A stretch of DNA of 64,000 bases, taken from contig NZ_CP094357.1 in assembly GCF_014779555.2 (NCBI RefSeq), forward strand, positions 5,270,001 to 5,334,000. The letters are read 5' to 3'. The DNA is from Lysobacter capsici. GTDB taxonomy: Bacteria; Pseudomonadota; Gammaproteobacteria; Xanthomonadales; Xanthomonadaceae. The notes beneath the pieces are model-generated. The model was not told the origin of the DNA. It ran no database searches and worked only from the letters and a program-made list of their open reading frames with translations. This document shows positions 45,292 through 53,019 of this stretch, piece after piece. A program made the translations under genes and the position numbers. Positions within the stretch are counted from its first letter, which is position 1, and every line of letters begins with the position of its first letter.

Positions 45292-46203
45292 TCAGCGCCC
45301 CGCGTTCGGATGCACGGCGATCGCGTGTTCGATCACCGCCAACGCCGCCGCGCGCTCGGCGCCGTCGAGCACCAGCCGCGGCGCGCGCACGCGCTCGCTG
45401 CCCAGGCCGACGCGCTCTTGCACCAGCTTGATCAGCTGCACGAACTTCGGCACGGTGTCCAGGCGCAGCAGCGGCAGGAACCACGCATACAGTTCGGCCG
45501 CCGCGGGCGCGCCGCCGTCGCGGGCGAGTTCGAACAAGCGCACCGATTCCTTCGGATAGGCATTGACCAGGCCGGCGATCCAGCCGGTCGCGCCCATCGC
45601 CACGCCCTCGACGATGGCATCGTCCATGCCGACCAGCAGATCCAGACGATCGGCGAGCAAAGCGCGGATCGCCGCGAACCGGCGCACGTCGGCCGAGGAT
45701 TCCTTCACCGCCTGCAGATTGGCGTGCTGCGCGGCGAGTTCGGCGATCTGCTCGGGCACGAAGTCGGTCTTGTAGGCCACCGGGTTGTTGTAGAGCATGC
45801 ACGGCAGATCGGTGGCGGCGATCACCGCGCTGACATGCGCCTTCATCTCGCGCCAATCGGTCGAGTAGACATACGGCGGCAGCACCATCAGGCCGGCGCA
45901 GCCGATCGCCTGCGCTTCGCGCGCCAGCCGCACCGCTTCCTCGGTCGACAAGGCGGCGATGCCCGGGATCACCGGCGCGCGGCCGTTCAGTGCCTTGACC
46001 AGGGTGCGCAGGATCGCGAGCTTGTCGTCGAAGCTCAGCGTCGCCGCTTCGCCGAGCGAACCCAGCGGCACGATGCCGACGCAGCCCGCGTCGATCAGGG
46101 TGTTGGCGTGGCGGCCGAGGAAGTCGTGATCGATCGAACCGTCGGCGTTGAACGGCGTGGTGATCGCGGGGATGACGCCGCGCCAGAAGGTTGCGTTGGC
46201 CAT
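45292..46203 (-). CDS. lhpC: 1-pyrroline-4-hydroxy-2-carboxylate deaminase (DapA family)
   Basis: TIM-barrel lyase of 303 residues in the dihydrodipicolinate synthase family. The N-terminal GVIPAITTPFNADGSID and PLGSLGEAATLS, the Tyr in LYNNPVAYKTD, and the Schiff-base Lys in LQAVKESSADVRR are all present. Family members act on many keto acids, but between the D-hydroxyproline dehydrogenase and the semialdehyde dehydrogenase the expected substrate is 1-pyrroline-4-hydroxy-2-carboxylate, which it deaminates to 2-oxoglutarate semialdehyde. A 63-bp gap separates it from the preceding oxidoreductase gene. Confidence 0.9.
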   Translation of the reverse strand: MANATFWRGVIPAITTPFNADGSIDHDFLGRHANTLIDAGCVGIVPLGSLGEAATLSFDDKLAILRTLVKALNGRAPVIPGIAALSTEEAVRLAREAQAIGCAGLMVLPPYVYSTDWREMKAHVSAVIAATDLPCMLYNNPVAYKTDFVPEQIAELAAQHANLQAVKESSADVRRFAAIRALLADRLDLLVGMDDAIVEGVAMGATGWIAGLVNAYPKESVRLFELARDGGAPAAAELYAWFLPLLRLDTVPKFVQLIKLVQERVGLGSERVRAPRLVLDGAERAAALAVIEHAIAVHPNAGR

Positions 46204-46266
46204 GGGGTGGGTTCCTTGTGTTCGGGAATGAAGGGAGGGCGAAGCGAATAACGAAGCGGGATTGGG

Positions 46267-47643
46267 CTAAGGCTTGGATTGCGCGGCCGGATCGTGCTCG
46301 GCCGCTTTGCCCTCGGAAGAAAAAGACCCGGCGAGGCTGGCCAACCGGGTGGGGAAGACCGGCGGTCGCGCGCTGTGCGCGGTCGTGGCCGGTGTCGGGG
46401 GAACAGGAGTCGGATGCGCCGCGTTCGTAGCGGGGCGCGTGCTGTCGAACACCCGCAACTCGGCCAGCGCCGCGCCGCAGATGCGGCCCTGGCAACTGCC
46501 CATGCCGCAGCGGGTGGCGAGCTTGGCCGCGCGCCAGTCGTGGTGATCCTGCAATTGCGACAGGCTCACGTCCTCGCAGCGGCAGACCACGGTCGGAGGG
46601 GTCGCGGCGAGATGGATCTGCTTGCGCAAGGCGAAATGGCGCGGCAGCAGCGCGGCGAAGGCGCGGGCGTGATCGCGACGCGCGCGCAGCGCTTCGGCTT
46701 CTTTATCGGCGCCCGCGGCGAAACAGCCGGCCATCGCGCCCTCGATCCGGGCCGTGTCGACACCGCCGATGCCGCAGGCTTCGCCGGCCGCATACACATC
46801 GGCCACGCTGGTCATCAGGCGCGTATCCACGCGTACATGCGGGTGCGGGTCCTGCGCGGTCAGTTCGCAACCGAGCTGCTGCGCCAGTTCGGTATTGGCG
46901 ACCAACCCATACCCGACGGCCACGTGATCGCAGGCGATACGTTCGACGCCACGCGCGCTTTCGATCTCGACCTCGGTCACGCGCTCATCGCCCGATGCAG
47001 CACGCACCCAGATGCCGCTGCGATACGGCACGCCGGCCAGACGCGCACGCAGCCCGGCGGCTTGTATCAGCTTGGACGGCCAGCGCCACAACTGCATCGC
47101 GAAACCGCGCAATTGCGCGGCCGGCGCTTGTTCGCAGATCGCCAGCACCTGCGCGCCGTGCGCATGCAGCGTCGCCGCCGCGGCCAGCAACAGCGGGCCG
47201 CTGCCGGCGACCAGCACGCGCTTGCCGGCGATCGGCCAGCCTTGCTTGACCAGCGCCTGCAGCGCGCCGGCCCCGGTCACGCCGGGCAGTGTCCAGCCCG
47301 GAAACGGCAGCAGCAGCTCACGCGCGCCGGTCGCCAGCACCAGTGCGCGGTAATGCAACTCCATCGCCGTACCGGCGTGTTCGATCAATACCTGTCCGGG
47401 TCGCGCCGCGACCACCTGCGCCTGTTGCAGGCAGCGGATATCCGGCCGCGCCGACAATTCGGCGAAAGCCGCGCGCGCCGCCGCGACCGCGGGCTTGCGC
47501 AGGTCCTGTCGCCACACCTGCCCGCCCGCGCGCGGCTGCATGTCGACCAACACCACCTTCGCGCCGTGCGCCGCGGCCGCGCACGCGGCGGCGAGCCCGG
47601 CCGGACCGGCGCCGATCACCAGCACGTCGCAGTGCTCAGTCAT
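46267..47643 (-). CDS. D-hydroxyproline dehydrogenase, FAD/NAD-binding [2Fe-2S] subunit
   Basis: Flavoprotein of 458 residues resembling opine oxidase A and HcnB. The Rossmann motif is VLVIGAGPAGLAAACAAAAHG, with ARELLLPFPGWTLPGV and a second GSGPLLLAAAATLHAHG. Near the C-terminus a BFD-type iron-sulfur segment has VVCRCEDVSL and CGMGSCQGRICG (Cys pairs). It overlaps the small ferredoxin-like subunit by 8 bp and is followed by the deaminase. Together with the next two proteins it should form the heterotrimeric dehydrogenase that oxidises cis-4-hydroxy-D-proline. The last 60 residues or so are Pro/Ala/Thr-rich and seem disordered. Confidence 0.9.
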   Translation of the reverse strand: MTEHCDVLVIGAGPAGLAAACAAAAHGAKVVLVDMQPRAGGQVWRQDLRKPAVAAARAAFAELSARPDIRCLQQAQVVAARPGQVLIEHAGTAMELHYRALVLATGARELLLPFPGWTLPGVTGAGALQALVKQGWPIAGKRVLVAGSGPLLLAAAATLHAHGAQVLAICEQAPAAQLRGFAMQLWRWPSKLIQAAGLRARLAGVPYRSGIWVRAASGDERVTEVEIESARGVERIACDHVAVGYGLVANTELAQQLGCELTAQDPHPHVRVDTRLMTSVADVYAAGEACGIGGVDTARIEGAMAGCFAAGADKEAEALRARRDHARAFAALLPRHFALRKQIHLAATPPTVVCRCEDVSLSQLQDHHDWRAAKLATRCGMGSCQGRICGAALAELRVFDSTRPATNAAHPTPVPPTPATTAHSARPPVFPTRLASLAGSFSSEGKAAEHDPAAQSKP

Positions 47644-47893
47644 CGCAGTGCACCTGCATGCCTTCGCGCGCGACGGTCAGGCAGGCGCGCTGATGCGCGG
47701 CGCCGTCGATCGTCACCCGACATTCGAAACACACGCCCATGCCGCACAAGGGCGCGCGCGGCTGACCCGAACGCGAGCGGCGAAACCGCGGCGCGACTTC
47801 GCTGCTGGTAGCGATCGCCGCGGCGACGCTGGCCCCGGCCGGCACTTCGACCGCGACGCCGTCGATATGCACACGTACGTTCGGCGCCGTCAT
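47636..47893 (-). CDS. D-hydroxyproline dehydrogenase, small [2Fe-2S] subunit
   Basis: Ferredoxin-like protein of 85 residues, homologous to the HcnA/OoxX small subunits of flavin-linked amino acid oxidases. The cluster-binding cysteines are in APLCGMGVCFECRVTIDG and QRACLTVA. It overlaps both neighbours (4 bp with the upstream DadA-like gene, 8 bp with the downstream flavoprotein gene), which is typical for subunits of one complex. Confidence 0.9.
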   Translation of the reverse strand: MTAPNVRVHIDGVAVEVPAGASVAAAIATSSEVAPRFRRSRSGQPRAPLCGMGVCFECRVTIDGAAHQRACLTVAREGMQVHCDD

Positions 47894-48990
47894 TGCAGCG
47901 CCCGCGCCGGCAGGAACGGCGCCGGATCGATCGCCGGCGCGCGGCCGAGCATCTGATCGATCAGCAACCGCGCGGTCCCCAGCGCGGTGGTCACGCCCAA
48001 ACCTTCGTGGCCTGCGGCGACCCAGGTGTGCGCGCGCTCGGCGACCGCGCCGATATACGGCCGGCCGTCGAAGGTGGTCGGGCGAAATCCCGTCCACACC
48101 CGCAGCGCCTGCAATTCGCGCAGCATCGGCACGAACGCGAACGCGCGTTCGAGCATGCGCCGCAGCATCGCCGGCGACACGTCGCGATCGTCGACACCGA
48201 ACTCGCGCGAGGAACCGATCAGGATCTGCCCGGTCGGACGCGGCTGCACATTGAACGCGACGCTGCTGTCGGCGTCGCCGTGCGCGCTGTCGGCGTAACC
48301 AAGCTCCAGCAGTTGGTGATGCACGCGCCCCGGATAGCGTTCGGTGATGACCAGATGGCCCTTGCGCGAACGCATCGGCAAGCGCGGCAACAACTCGGGC
48401 AAGGCGCAGCCGGTCGCGACCAATACCGGACCGATCAGGCTGGAGCCGTCGTCCAGACGCACGCCGTCGGCGCTCAACCCGATCGCGCGCCGTCCCAGCA
48501 AACAGCTCGCGCCGCCCTCGCGCGCCAGGCCGAGCAGATGCAGCGCGACTCGCGGCGGATACACCACCGCCTCATCGGCCACCAGCATGCCGCCGCGCAA
48601 ACCGGCGGCCAGCGCGGGTTCCAGTCGATACAACTCATCGGCCTCGATCCGCCGCGCCTGCACGCCGGCCGCGGCCAGTCGCGCGATCTTGGCCGCAACG
48701 CTGGCGAACTCGCTGTCTTCGCGCGCGACCCACAAGGTGCCGCAGCGGCTGAATTCGGCCTCGGGCAGGCTCGCGAACCGTTCCCACAGGCCCAGCGAAT
48801 AGCGCGACAACGCCAGTTCGGCCGGATCGTCGTCCATCGCCACCAGATGCCCCATCGCCGCCGCGGTCGCGCCGCCGCCGACCGCGCCGGATTCGACCAC
48901 GGCCACGCGCAGCCCCTCGCGCACGGCGAGTTCGGCGCAGGCGGTGCCGACGATGCCGGCGCCGATCACGATGAGGTCGAAGGCCGCCAT
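47890..48990 (-). CDS. D-hydroxyproline dehydrogenase, FAD amino-acid oxidase subunit
   Basis: DAAO-fold flavoprotein of 366 residues, the catalytic subunit expected to oxidise cis-4-hydroxy-D-proline to 1-pyrroline-4-hydroxy-2-carboxylate. The dinucleotide motif is LIVIGAGIVGTACAELAVREG, with RCGTLWVAREDSE, VLVATGCALPELLP, and the C-terminal WTGFRPTTFDGRPYIGAV and GHEGLGVTTALGTARLL that close the FAD site. It starts 3 bp after the epimerase stop and overlaps the ferredoxin subunit gene. Sarcosine-oxidase-like specificity is the alternative, but the gene neighbourhood fits hydroxyproline. Confidence 0.92.
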   Translation of the reverse strand: MAAFDLIVIGAGIVGTACAELAVREGLRVAVVESGAVGGGATAAAMGHLVAMDDDPAELALSRYSLGLWERFASLPEAEFSRCGTLWVAREDSEFASVAAKIARLAAAGVQARRIEADELYRLEPALAAGLRGGMLVADEAVVYPPRVALHLLGLAREGGASCLLGRRAIGLSADGVRLDDGSSLIGPVLVATGCALPELLPRLPMRSRKGHLVITERYPGRVHHQLLELGYADSAHGDADSSVAFNVQPRPTGQILIGSSREFGVDDRDVSPAMLRRMLERAFAFVPMLRELQALRVWTGFRPTTFDGRPYIGAVAERAHTWVAAGHEGLGVTTALGTARLLIDQMLGRAPAIDPAPFLPARALQ

Positions 48991-48993
48991 CGC

Positions 48994-49932
48994 TCAGCGC
49001 GCCACCACGCCCCAGGCGAAGGGATCGTTGTCGTCGATCAGCAATTGCGCGCGGGCGGTGATGTAGGCGCTGCCGGTGATGGTCGGCAGGACGCCGTGTT
49101 CGCCAACGCGGTAGCGGCCTTCGAACACGCTGCCGAGCACGCTTTCCTGTCGCCACACCGCATCCGGCGCGAGTTTGCCGTCGGCGGCCAGGCAGGCCAG
49201 CTTGGCGCTGGTGCCGGTGCCGCAGGGCGAGCGGTCGTACGCCAGGCCCGGGCACAGCACGAAGTTGCGCCCGTCGATGCCGGGCGTGAGTGAGGCGGTT
49301 TCCAGTTCGATGTGATCGATCTCGGCGCCGTCGGCGCCGGTGATGCCGGCCGCGACCAGGGCATGGCGGATCGCTTCGGCGTACGCGGTCAATTCGCGTT
49401 GCGTCGCCAGCGAAATCTCGCGCGTGGTCTTGGCGATGAAGAACCAGTTGCCACCCCAGGCGACATCGCCGACGACTTCGCCGTAGCCCTCGACCTGCAC
49501 GCTGACGTTCGCGGCGTGACGGCGGCTTTCGACGTTGTCGACCGAGACCCGTCCGTCTTCATGCAGTTCCGCGCCGACCGTGCCGACCGGCGTTTCGATC
49601 CGGTGCCGGCCCGGCGCGATCCGTCCCAGGTGCTGCAAGGTGCGCACCAGCCCGATCGTGCCGTGCCCGCACATGCCCAGGTAACCGACGTTATTGAAGA
49701 AGATCACGCCCGCGCAGGCGTCGGCCGCCCGCGCCGGCAGCAGCAGCGCGCCGACCACCGTGTCCGAGCCGCGCGGCTCGCAGGCGATCGCGCTGCGCCA
49801 ATGATCGAACCGGTCGCGAAAGCGCTCGCGCTGCTGCGCCAGGCTGCCGGCGCCCAGATCGGGGAATCCGGAGATCACCACGCGGGTGGGTTCGCCGCCG
49901 GTGTGCGAGTCGATGATGTCGAGGCTGTGCAT
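48994..49932 (-). CDS. lhpA: 4-hydroxyproline 2-epimerase (proline racemase family)
   Basis: Cytoplasmic 312-residue enzyme converting trans-4-hydroxy-L-proline to cis-4-hydroxy-D-proline, the first step of the pathway. Both catalytic Cys are present: MCGHGTIG and [14 protein letters not shown]. The second motif has Cys, as in true proline racemases and hydroxyproline epimerases, not the Ser or Thr of dehydratases. The N-terminal [13 protein letters not shown] is diagnostic. It is the first gene of the leftward operon, whose divergent neighbour is an AraC-type regulator. Confidence 0.95.
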   Translation of the reverse strand: MHSLDIIDSHTGGEPTRVVISGFPDLGAGSLAQQRERFRDRFDHWRSAIACEPRGSDTVVGALLLPARAADACAGVIFFNNVGYLGMCGHGTIGLVRTLQHLGRIAPGRHRIETPVGTVGAELHEDGRVSVDNVESRRHAANVSVQVEGYGEVVGDVAWGGNWFFIAKTTREISLATQRELTAYAEAIRHALVAAGITGADGAEIDHIELETASLTPGIDGRNFVLCPGLAYDRSPCGTGTSAKLACLAADGKLAPDAVWRQESVLGSVFEGRYRVGEHGVLPTITGSAYITARAQLLIDDNDPFAWGVVAR

Positions 49933-50041
49933 CCGTCCATGCTCGCGGCCCGGGCCGGTCGCGGTCTAGCGCAGCTTGCCGGCGCCGGATGCGGAATTCG
50001 GCATAATCGCCGAACCGCCGGTCCGGCCTTGTCCCGCTGCC

Positions 50042-50794
50042 ATGCCCTCGCCCACCGCCAGCCTCAACGACGCTTCGGTCCGGATCGATGCCGGACTGAT
50101 GCAGACCCTGTGCGACGCATTGCCGGACGTGGTGTTCTTCGTCAAGGACGCCGCCGGCCGCTACACCCACGCCAACCTGACCCTGGTGCGGCGCCTGGGC
50201 CTGAAGCGGCGCGAGGACGTGATCGGCCGCGCGGTCGCCGACGTGTTTCCCGCGCGCCTGGGCGGGCGCTATGCGTTGCAGGATCGGCGCGTGCTCGCCG
50301 GCGACATCATCGAGAATCAGCTGGAAGTGCATCTGTACCCGAACCGGCAACCGGGCTGGTGCCTGACCGGCAAGCGTCCGCTGCCCTTGGCCGACGGCGG
50401 CTGCGGACTGGTCGGCCTGTCGCGCGACCTCGGCGCGCCCGACGGGCGCGATCCCACCTACGAACGCCTGCGCCGGGTCACCGAACACATGCAGCAGCAT
50501 TACGCCGGGCCGCTGCGCGTCACCGCGCTGGCGCAGCTGGCGAACCTGTCGGTGGCGCAACTGGAACGCCACTTCCAGCGCGTGTTTCAGCTGACCCCGC
50601 AGCAGAGCCTGACCAAGCTGCGGATCGAAGCGGCGATGCACCATCTGCGTGGCGACGCCAGCATCGCTCAGGTCGGATTGGCTTGCGGTTTTTCCGATCA
50701 AAGCGCGTTCGCGCGGCAGTTCAAGGCGACGGTCGGGATGGCGCCGCGCGATTACCGGACTTTGCAGGCCGACCTGGGCGCGTCGGTCGAATAA
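50042..50794 (+). CDS. PAS-AraC transcriptional regulator of the hydroxyproline operon
   Basis: Regulator of about 250 residues. The N-terminal PAS domain (about 20-125) contains ALPDVVFFVKDAAGRYTHANLTLVRRLG and GRAVADVFPA. The C-terminal AraC domain has two helix-turn-helix motifs (LRVTALAQLANLSVAQLERHFQRVFQLTPQQSL and ASIAQVGLACGFSDQSAFARQFKATVGMAPRDYR). It is divergent from the epimerase gene with 109 bp between starts, so it most likely activates this operon in response to hydroxyproline or an intermediate (inference). The ATG at 50042 is chosen; the upstream in-frame codon at 49976 is TTG. Confidence 0.9.
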   Translation: MPSPTASLNDASVRIDAGLMQTLCDALPDVVFFVKDAAGRYTHANLTLVRRLGLKRREDVIGRAVADVFPARLGGRYALQDRRVLAGDIIENQLEVHLYPNRQPGWCLTGKRPLPLADGGCGLVGLSRDLGAPDGRDPTYERLRRVTEHMQQHYAGPLRVTALAQLANLSVAQLERHFQRVFQLTPQQSLTKLRIEAAMHHLRGDASIAQVGLACGFSDQSAFARQFKATVGMAPRDYRTLQADLGASVE

Positions 50795-50887
50795 GGCACC
50801 AACCCGCTCCTGTTCCGGGCGAGCGTGTTGACCCGGCAAAGCGCGGCCTCGATCATCCGCGCAAATCCTCGATGTCGGCGGCGGCGC

Positions 50888-51712
50888 ATGCAAACGGACG
50901 ATTGGAAAACGCTGGACGAGCATTTCGATGCCGACGACATCGCCGCGCTCGCCGCGCAGGGGCCGATCGCGCGCCTGAGCCTGCATTCCATGGGCCGCCT
51001 GAGCGCGACGCGCGCCAAGGGCTTGCGCAAGCTGCCGTCGCTGCAACGACTCCATCTCAATTGCGATGTCAGCCGCGCGGCGATGCGCGAGGTGCTCGCG
51101 ATCGCCGGCCTGCGCGAACTCGACGTCCTGCGCATCCTTCCGCGCGGCCGGCCCGGCGGCTTCGCTCAGGCGAAGGACCTGCGTGTCTTTCGCGAGTTGA
51201 CGGGATTGGCGGAAGCGGATCTGCTGGACGTCGCGCGCTGTCCTGGCCTGATCGAACTCGGCATCCAGAGTTCGCGACTCACGCCGCGAGCGTTCGATGC
51301 CTTGATGGGAATGAGCACGCTGCAAACCTTGGATATCGAGGCGACGCCGTTCGAGGATGCGATGGCGGGGCAACTGGCGCGCTTGCCGGCGCTGACCGGT
51401 CTGCACGCCGGCAGAACCGCGATTTCGCGCGCCGGTCTGGAGGCGATCTGCGAGTTGAAGCAGATGCGCGAACTGGACCTGTGGGCGACCTCGCTGAGCG
51501 TGGACGATCTGTATCTGCTGCGCGGCTTGCCGGCGCTGGAATATCTTTCGATCGGCGGCGCTCAAGGGTATGCGCCGATGCCTGTCGAATCCTTGCTGCC
51601 GCTGCTGGACCAGCTGCCGAATTTGCGCCGACTGTGGCTCGATGGCGTGGCGGTTCCCGATTCGGTGAAAGCGCGGCTGGCGTCGCGGTATCCGGATTTC
51701 CGCGCGACTTGA
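50888..51712 (+). CDS. Leucine-rich-repeat-like protein of unknown function
   Basis: Soluble 274-residue protein without a signal peptide. About eight repeats of 23-24 residues are seen, with leucines in an LRR-type pattern, for example LPSLQRLHLNC, IAGLRELDVLRI, MSTLQTLDIEATPF, LPALTGLHAGRTAISRAG, LKQMRELDLWATSLS and LPALEYLSIGG. The repeats resemble ribonuclease-inhibitor-like LRRs and suggest protein binding. I recognise no catalytic motif and no partner in the neighbourhood. ATG 50888 starts QTDDWKTLDEHFDAD. Confidence 0.82.
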   Translation: MQTDDWKTLDEHFDADDIAALAAQGPIARLSLHSMGRLSATRAKGLRKLPSLQRLHLNCDVSRAAMREVLAIAGLRELDVLRILPRGRPGGFAQAKDLRVFRELTGLAEADLLDVARCPGLIELGIQSSRLTPRAFDALMGMSTLQTLDIEATPFEDAMAGQLARLPALTGLHAGRTAISRAGLEAICELKQMRELDLWATSLSVDDLYLLRGLPALEYLSIGGAQGYAPMPVESLLPLLDQLPNLRRLWLDGVAVPDSVKARLASRYPDFRAT

Positions 51713-51772
51713 TTCGACGCAGGCTTTGGTTGATTCGCGGCGCCTCGGCGAACTCGCTCGATCAGACCGCGC

Positions 51773-52837
51773 TCACTCGCGCAAGCGCCCGCTGTCCTCG
51801 AACGCGCCCACGATCGCATCGCTCAGGCGCCGCGCGAGCGTTCCGTCCGGGTCCAGGTCCGGATCGAAGATCGTCAGCTCCATGCCGATCGCCTTGGGAC
51901 TGGCCAGCAACGGCGCCAGCAGCGCGCGCAGTTGCTCGAAATCCAGGCCGTCGGGGTTCAGCGAGTCCACCGCCGGCATCACCCGCTCGGCGAGCACGTC
52001 GGCATCGACGTGGATCCAGTAGCCCTCGGTCGGCATCGCCTCCAGGCGGGTGCGCGCGCGATCGGCGACCTGCCGCGCGCCGTCGCGATGGATCGTGGCG
52101 GCGTCGATGCTGTGGATTCCCGAGCGCTCGAAACTTTCGACGTCGTAATCGCGCCGGTCGTCGTCGGTCGTCACCAGGCCCAGATGGACCACGTCCTCAC
52201 CGCGGAAATACGGCGATTGCCCGCGCAGATTCGACAACGCCTCCGTCCCGTGTCCGGTCGACAGGCCCAGGTCGAGCCCGGCCGCGGCGAAATGGCCTTG
52301 ATAGCGCCGGCGATCGCGCGCGAACGAGAAGTCGTCGTGCGCATCGACGAAGGCCAATCCGTAGCGTCCGTGTTGCTTCAGGGCCAGGCCGCTGCCCAGC
52401 AGCACGCTGCAATCGCCGCCGAGCACCAGCACGAACCGCTTGCGCCGCAGCCAGGGCGACAGGCGATCGGCGAGGCTCTGGCTGTAGTCAGCGATCGCCG
52501 CGCCGTTGCGGAAACCGGTCGCGTGATCGGGCTCGGGCGAATACGCCGGCGCCTCGACCCGGCCGCCGTCATGCGCATGCAAACGCGGCAACAAACCGGT
52601 CGCGCGCAGCGCATCGGGCATGCGCCGCACGCCGGGCTCGACACCGGGCCGCGGAGGGCGCAGGCCGAGATTGCTCGGCGCATCGATAAGCACGAGGGAG
52701 GACGCGATCGGCATGGCGGACTCGGGTTCGGATCGGGCGGACGCGGTCGATGCGCCGGACCGCGTGTCCGCGCAGGCGGTCAGCGCCGCGCACAGCAGCC
52801 AGACGCCGGACAACAACCGTTCGCGGGCACGGCGCAT
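51773..52837 (-). CDS. Arginase/agmatinase-fold lipoprotein with altered metal motif
   Basis: Protein of 354 residues with a lipobox (LTAC, Cys22). The ureohydrolase fold is visible: LVLGGDCSVLLGSGLALK, FVDAHDDFSFA (usual D-A-H-x-D), and HVDADVLAERVMP (usual D-x-D). Metal ligands Asp165, His167, Asp169, Asp278 and Asp280 are kept, but the first is Cys143 where arginases normally have His (GGDH to GGDC). Members with GGDC exist but their activity is unclear to me. Export as a lipoprotein is also unusual for this cytoplasmic family. ATG at residue 42 (MPIASSLVL) could give a cytoplasmic form. Function unresolved. Confidence 0.82.
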   Translation of the reverse strand: MRRARERLLSGVWLLCAALTACADTRSGASTASARSEPESAMPIASSLVLIDAPSNLGLRPPRPGVEPGVRRMPDALRATGLLPRLHAHDGGRVEAPAYSPEPDHATGFRNGAAIADYSQSLADRLSPWLRRKRFVLVLGGDCSVLLGSGLALKQHGRYGLAFVDAHDDFSFARDRRRYQGHFAAAGLDLGLSTGHGTEALSNLRGQSPYFRGEDVVHLGLVTTDDDRRDYDVESFERSGIHSIDAATIHRDGARQVADRARTRLEAMPTEGYWIHVDADVLAERVMPAVDSLNPDGLDFEQLRALLAPLLASPKAIGMELTIFDPDLDPDGTLARRLSDAIVGAFEDSGRLRE

Positions 52838-52843
52838 CGTCGT

Positions 52844-52908
52844 AACCTGTAAATTGTTTTTTAAAGGTTATTCAGTTTCTTCAAAACCTGTCAACTAATT
52901 TTTGACAG
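52844..52908. promoter_or_regulatory. A/T-rich control region with two inverted repeats
   Basis: AACCTGTAA-N8-TTAAAGGTT (52844-52869) and CTGTCAA-N7-TTGACAG (52888-52908) lie just upstream of the arginase-fold gene, in an unusually A/T-rich island. The second repeat contains a -35-like TTGACA on each strand, so it may serve both this gene and the divergent M23 gene. Confidence 0.5.
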
Positions 52909-53019
52909 TTAGCGACCGACGGTCGTCGCCGCCCGGGCGCCACAAGGCACCGGCAATACGTGCGCGGTGCGGTAGCATTTCCGCCCATCCGCGCCGCCCG
53001 GCGTCATCCAGGAAAATCG

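Noticed and set aside
49312-52689. 1125-codon plus-strand frame
   Set aside because: It crosses genes on both strands (epimerase, AraC regulator, arginase-fold) in the wrong frame and is low complexity.
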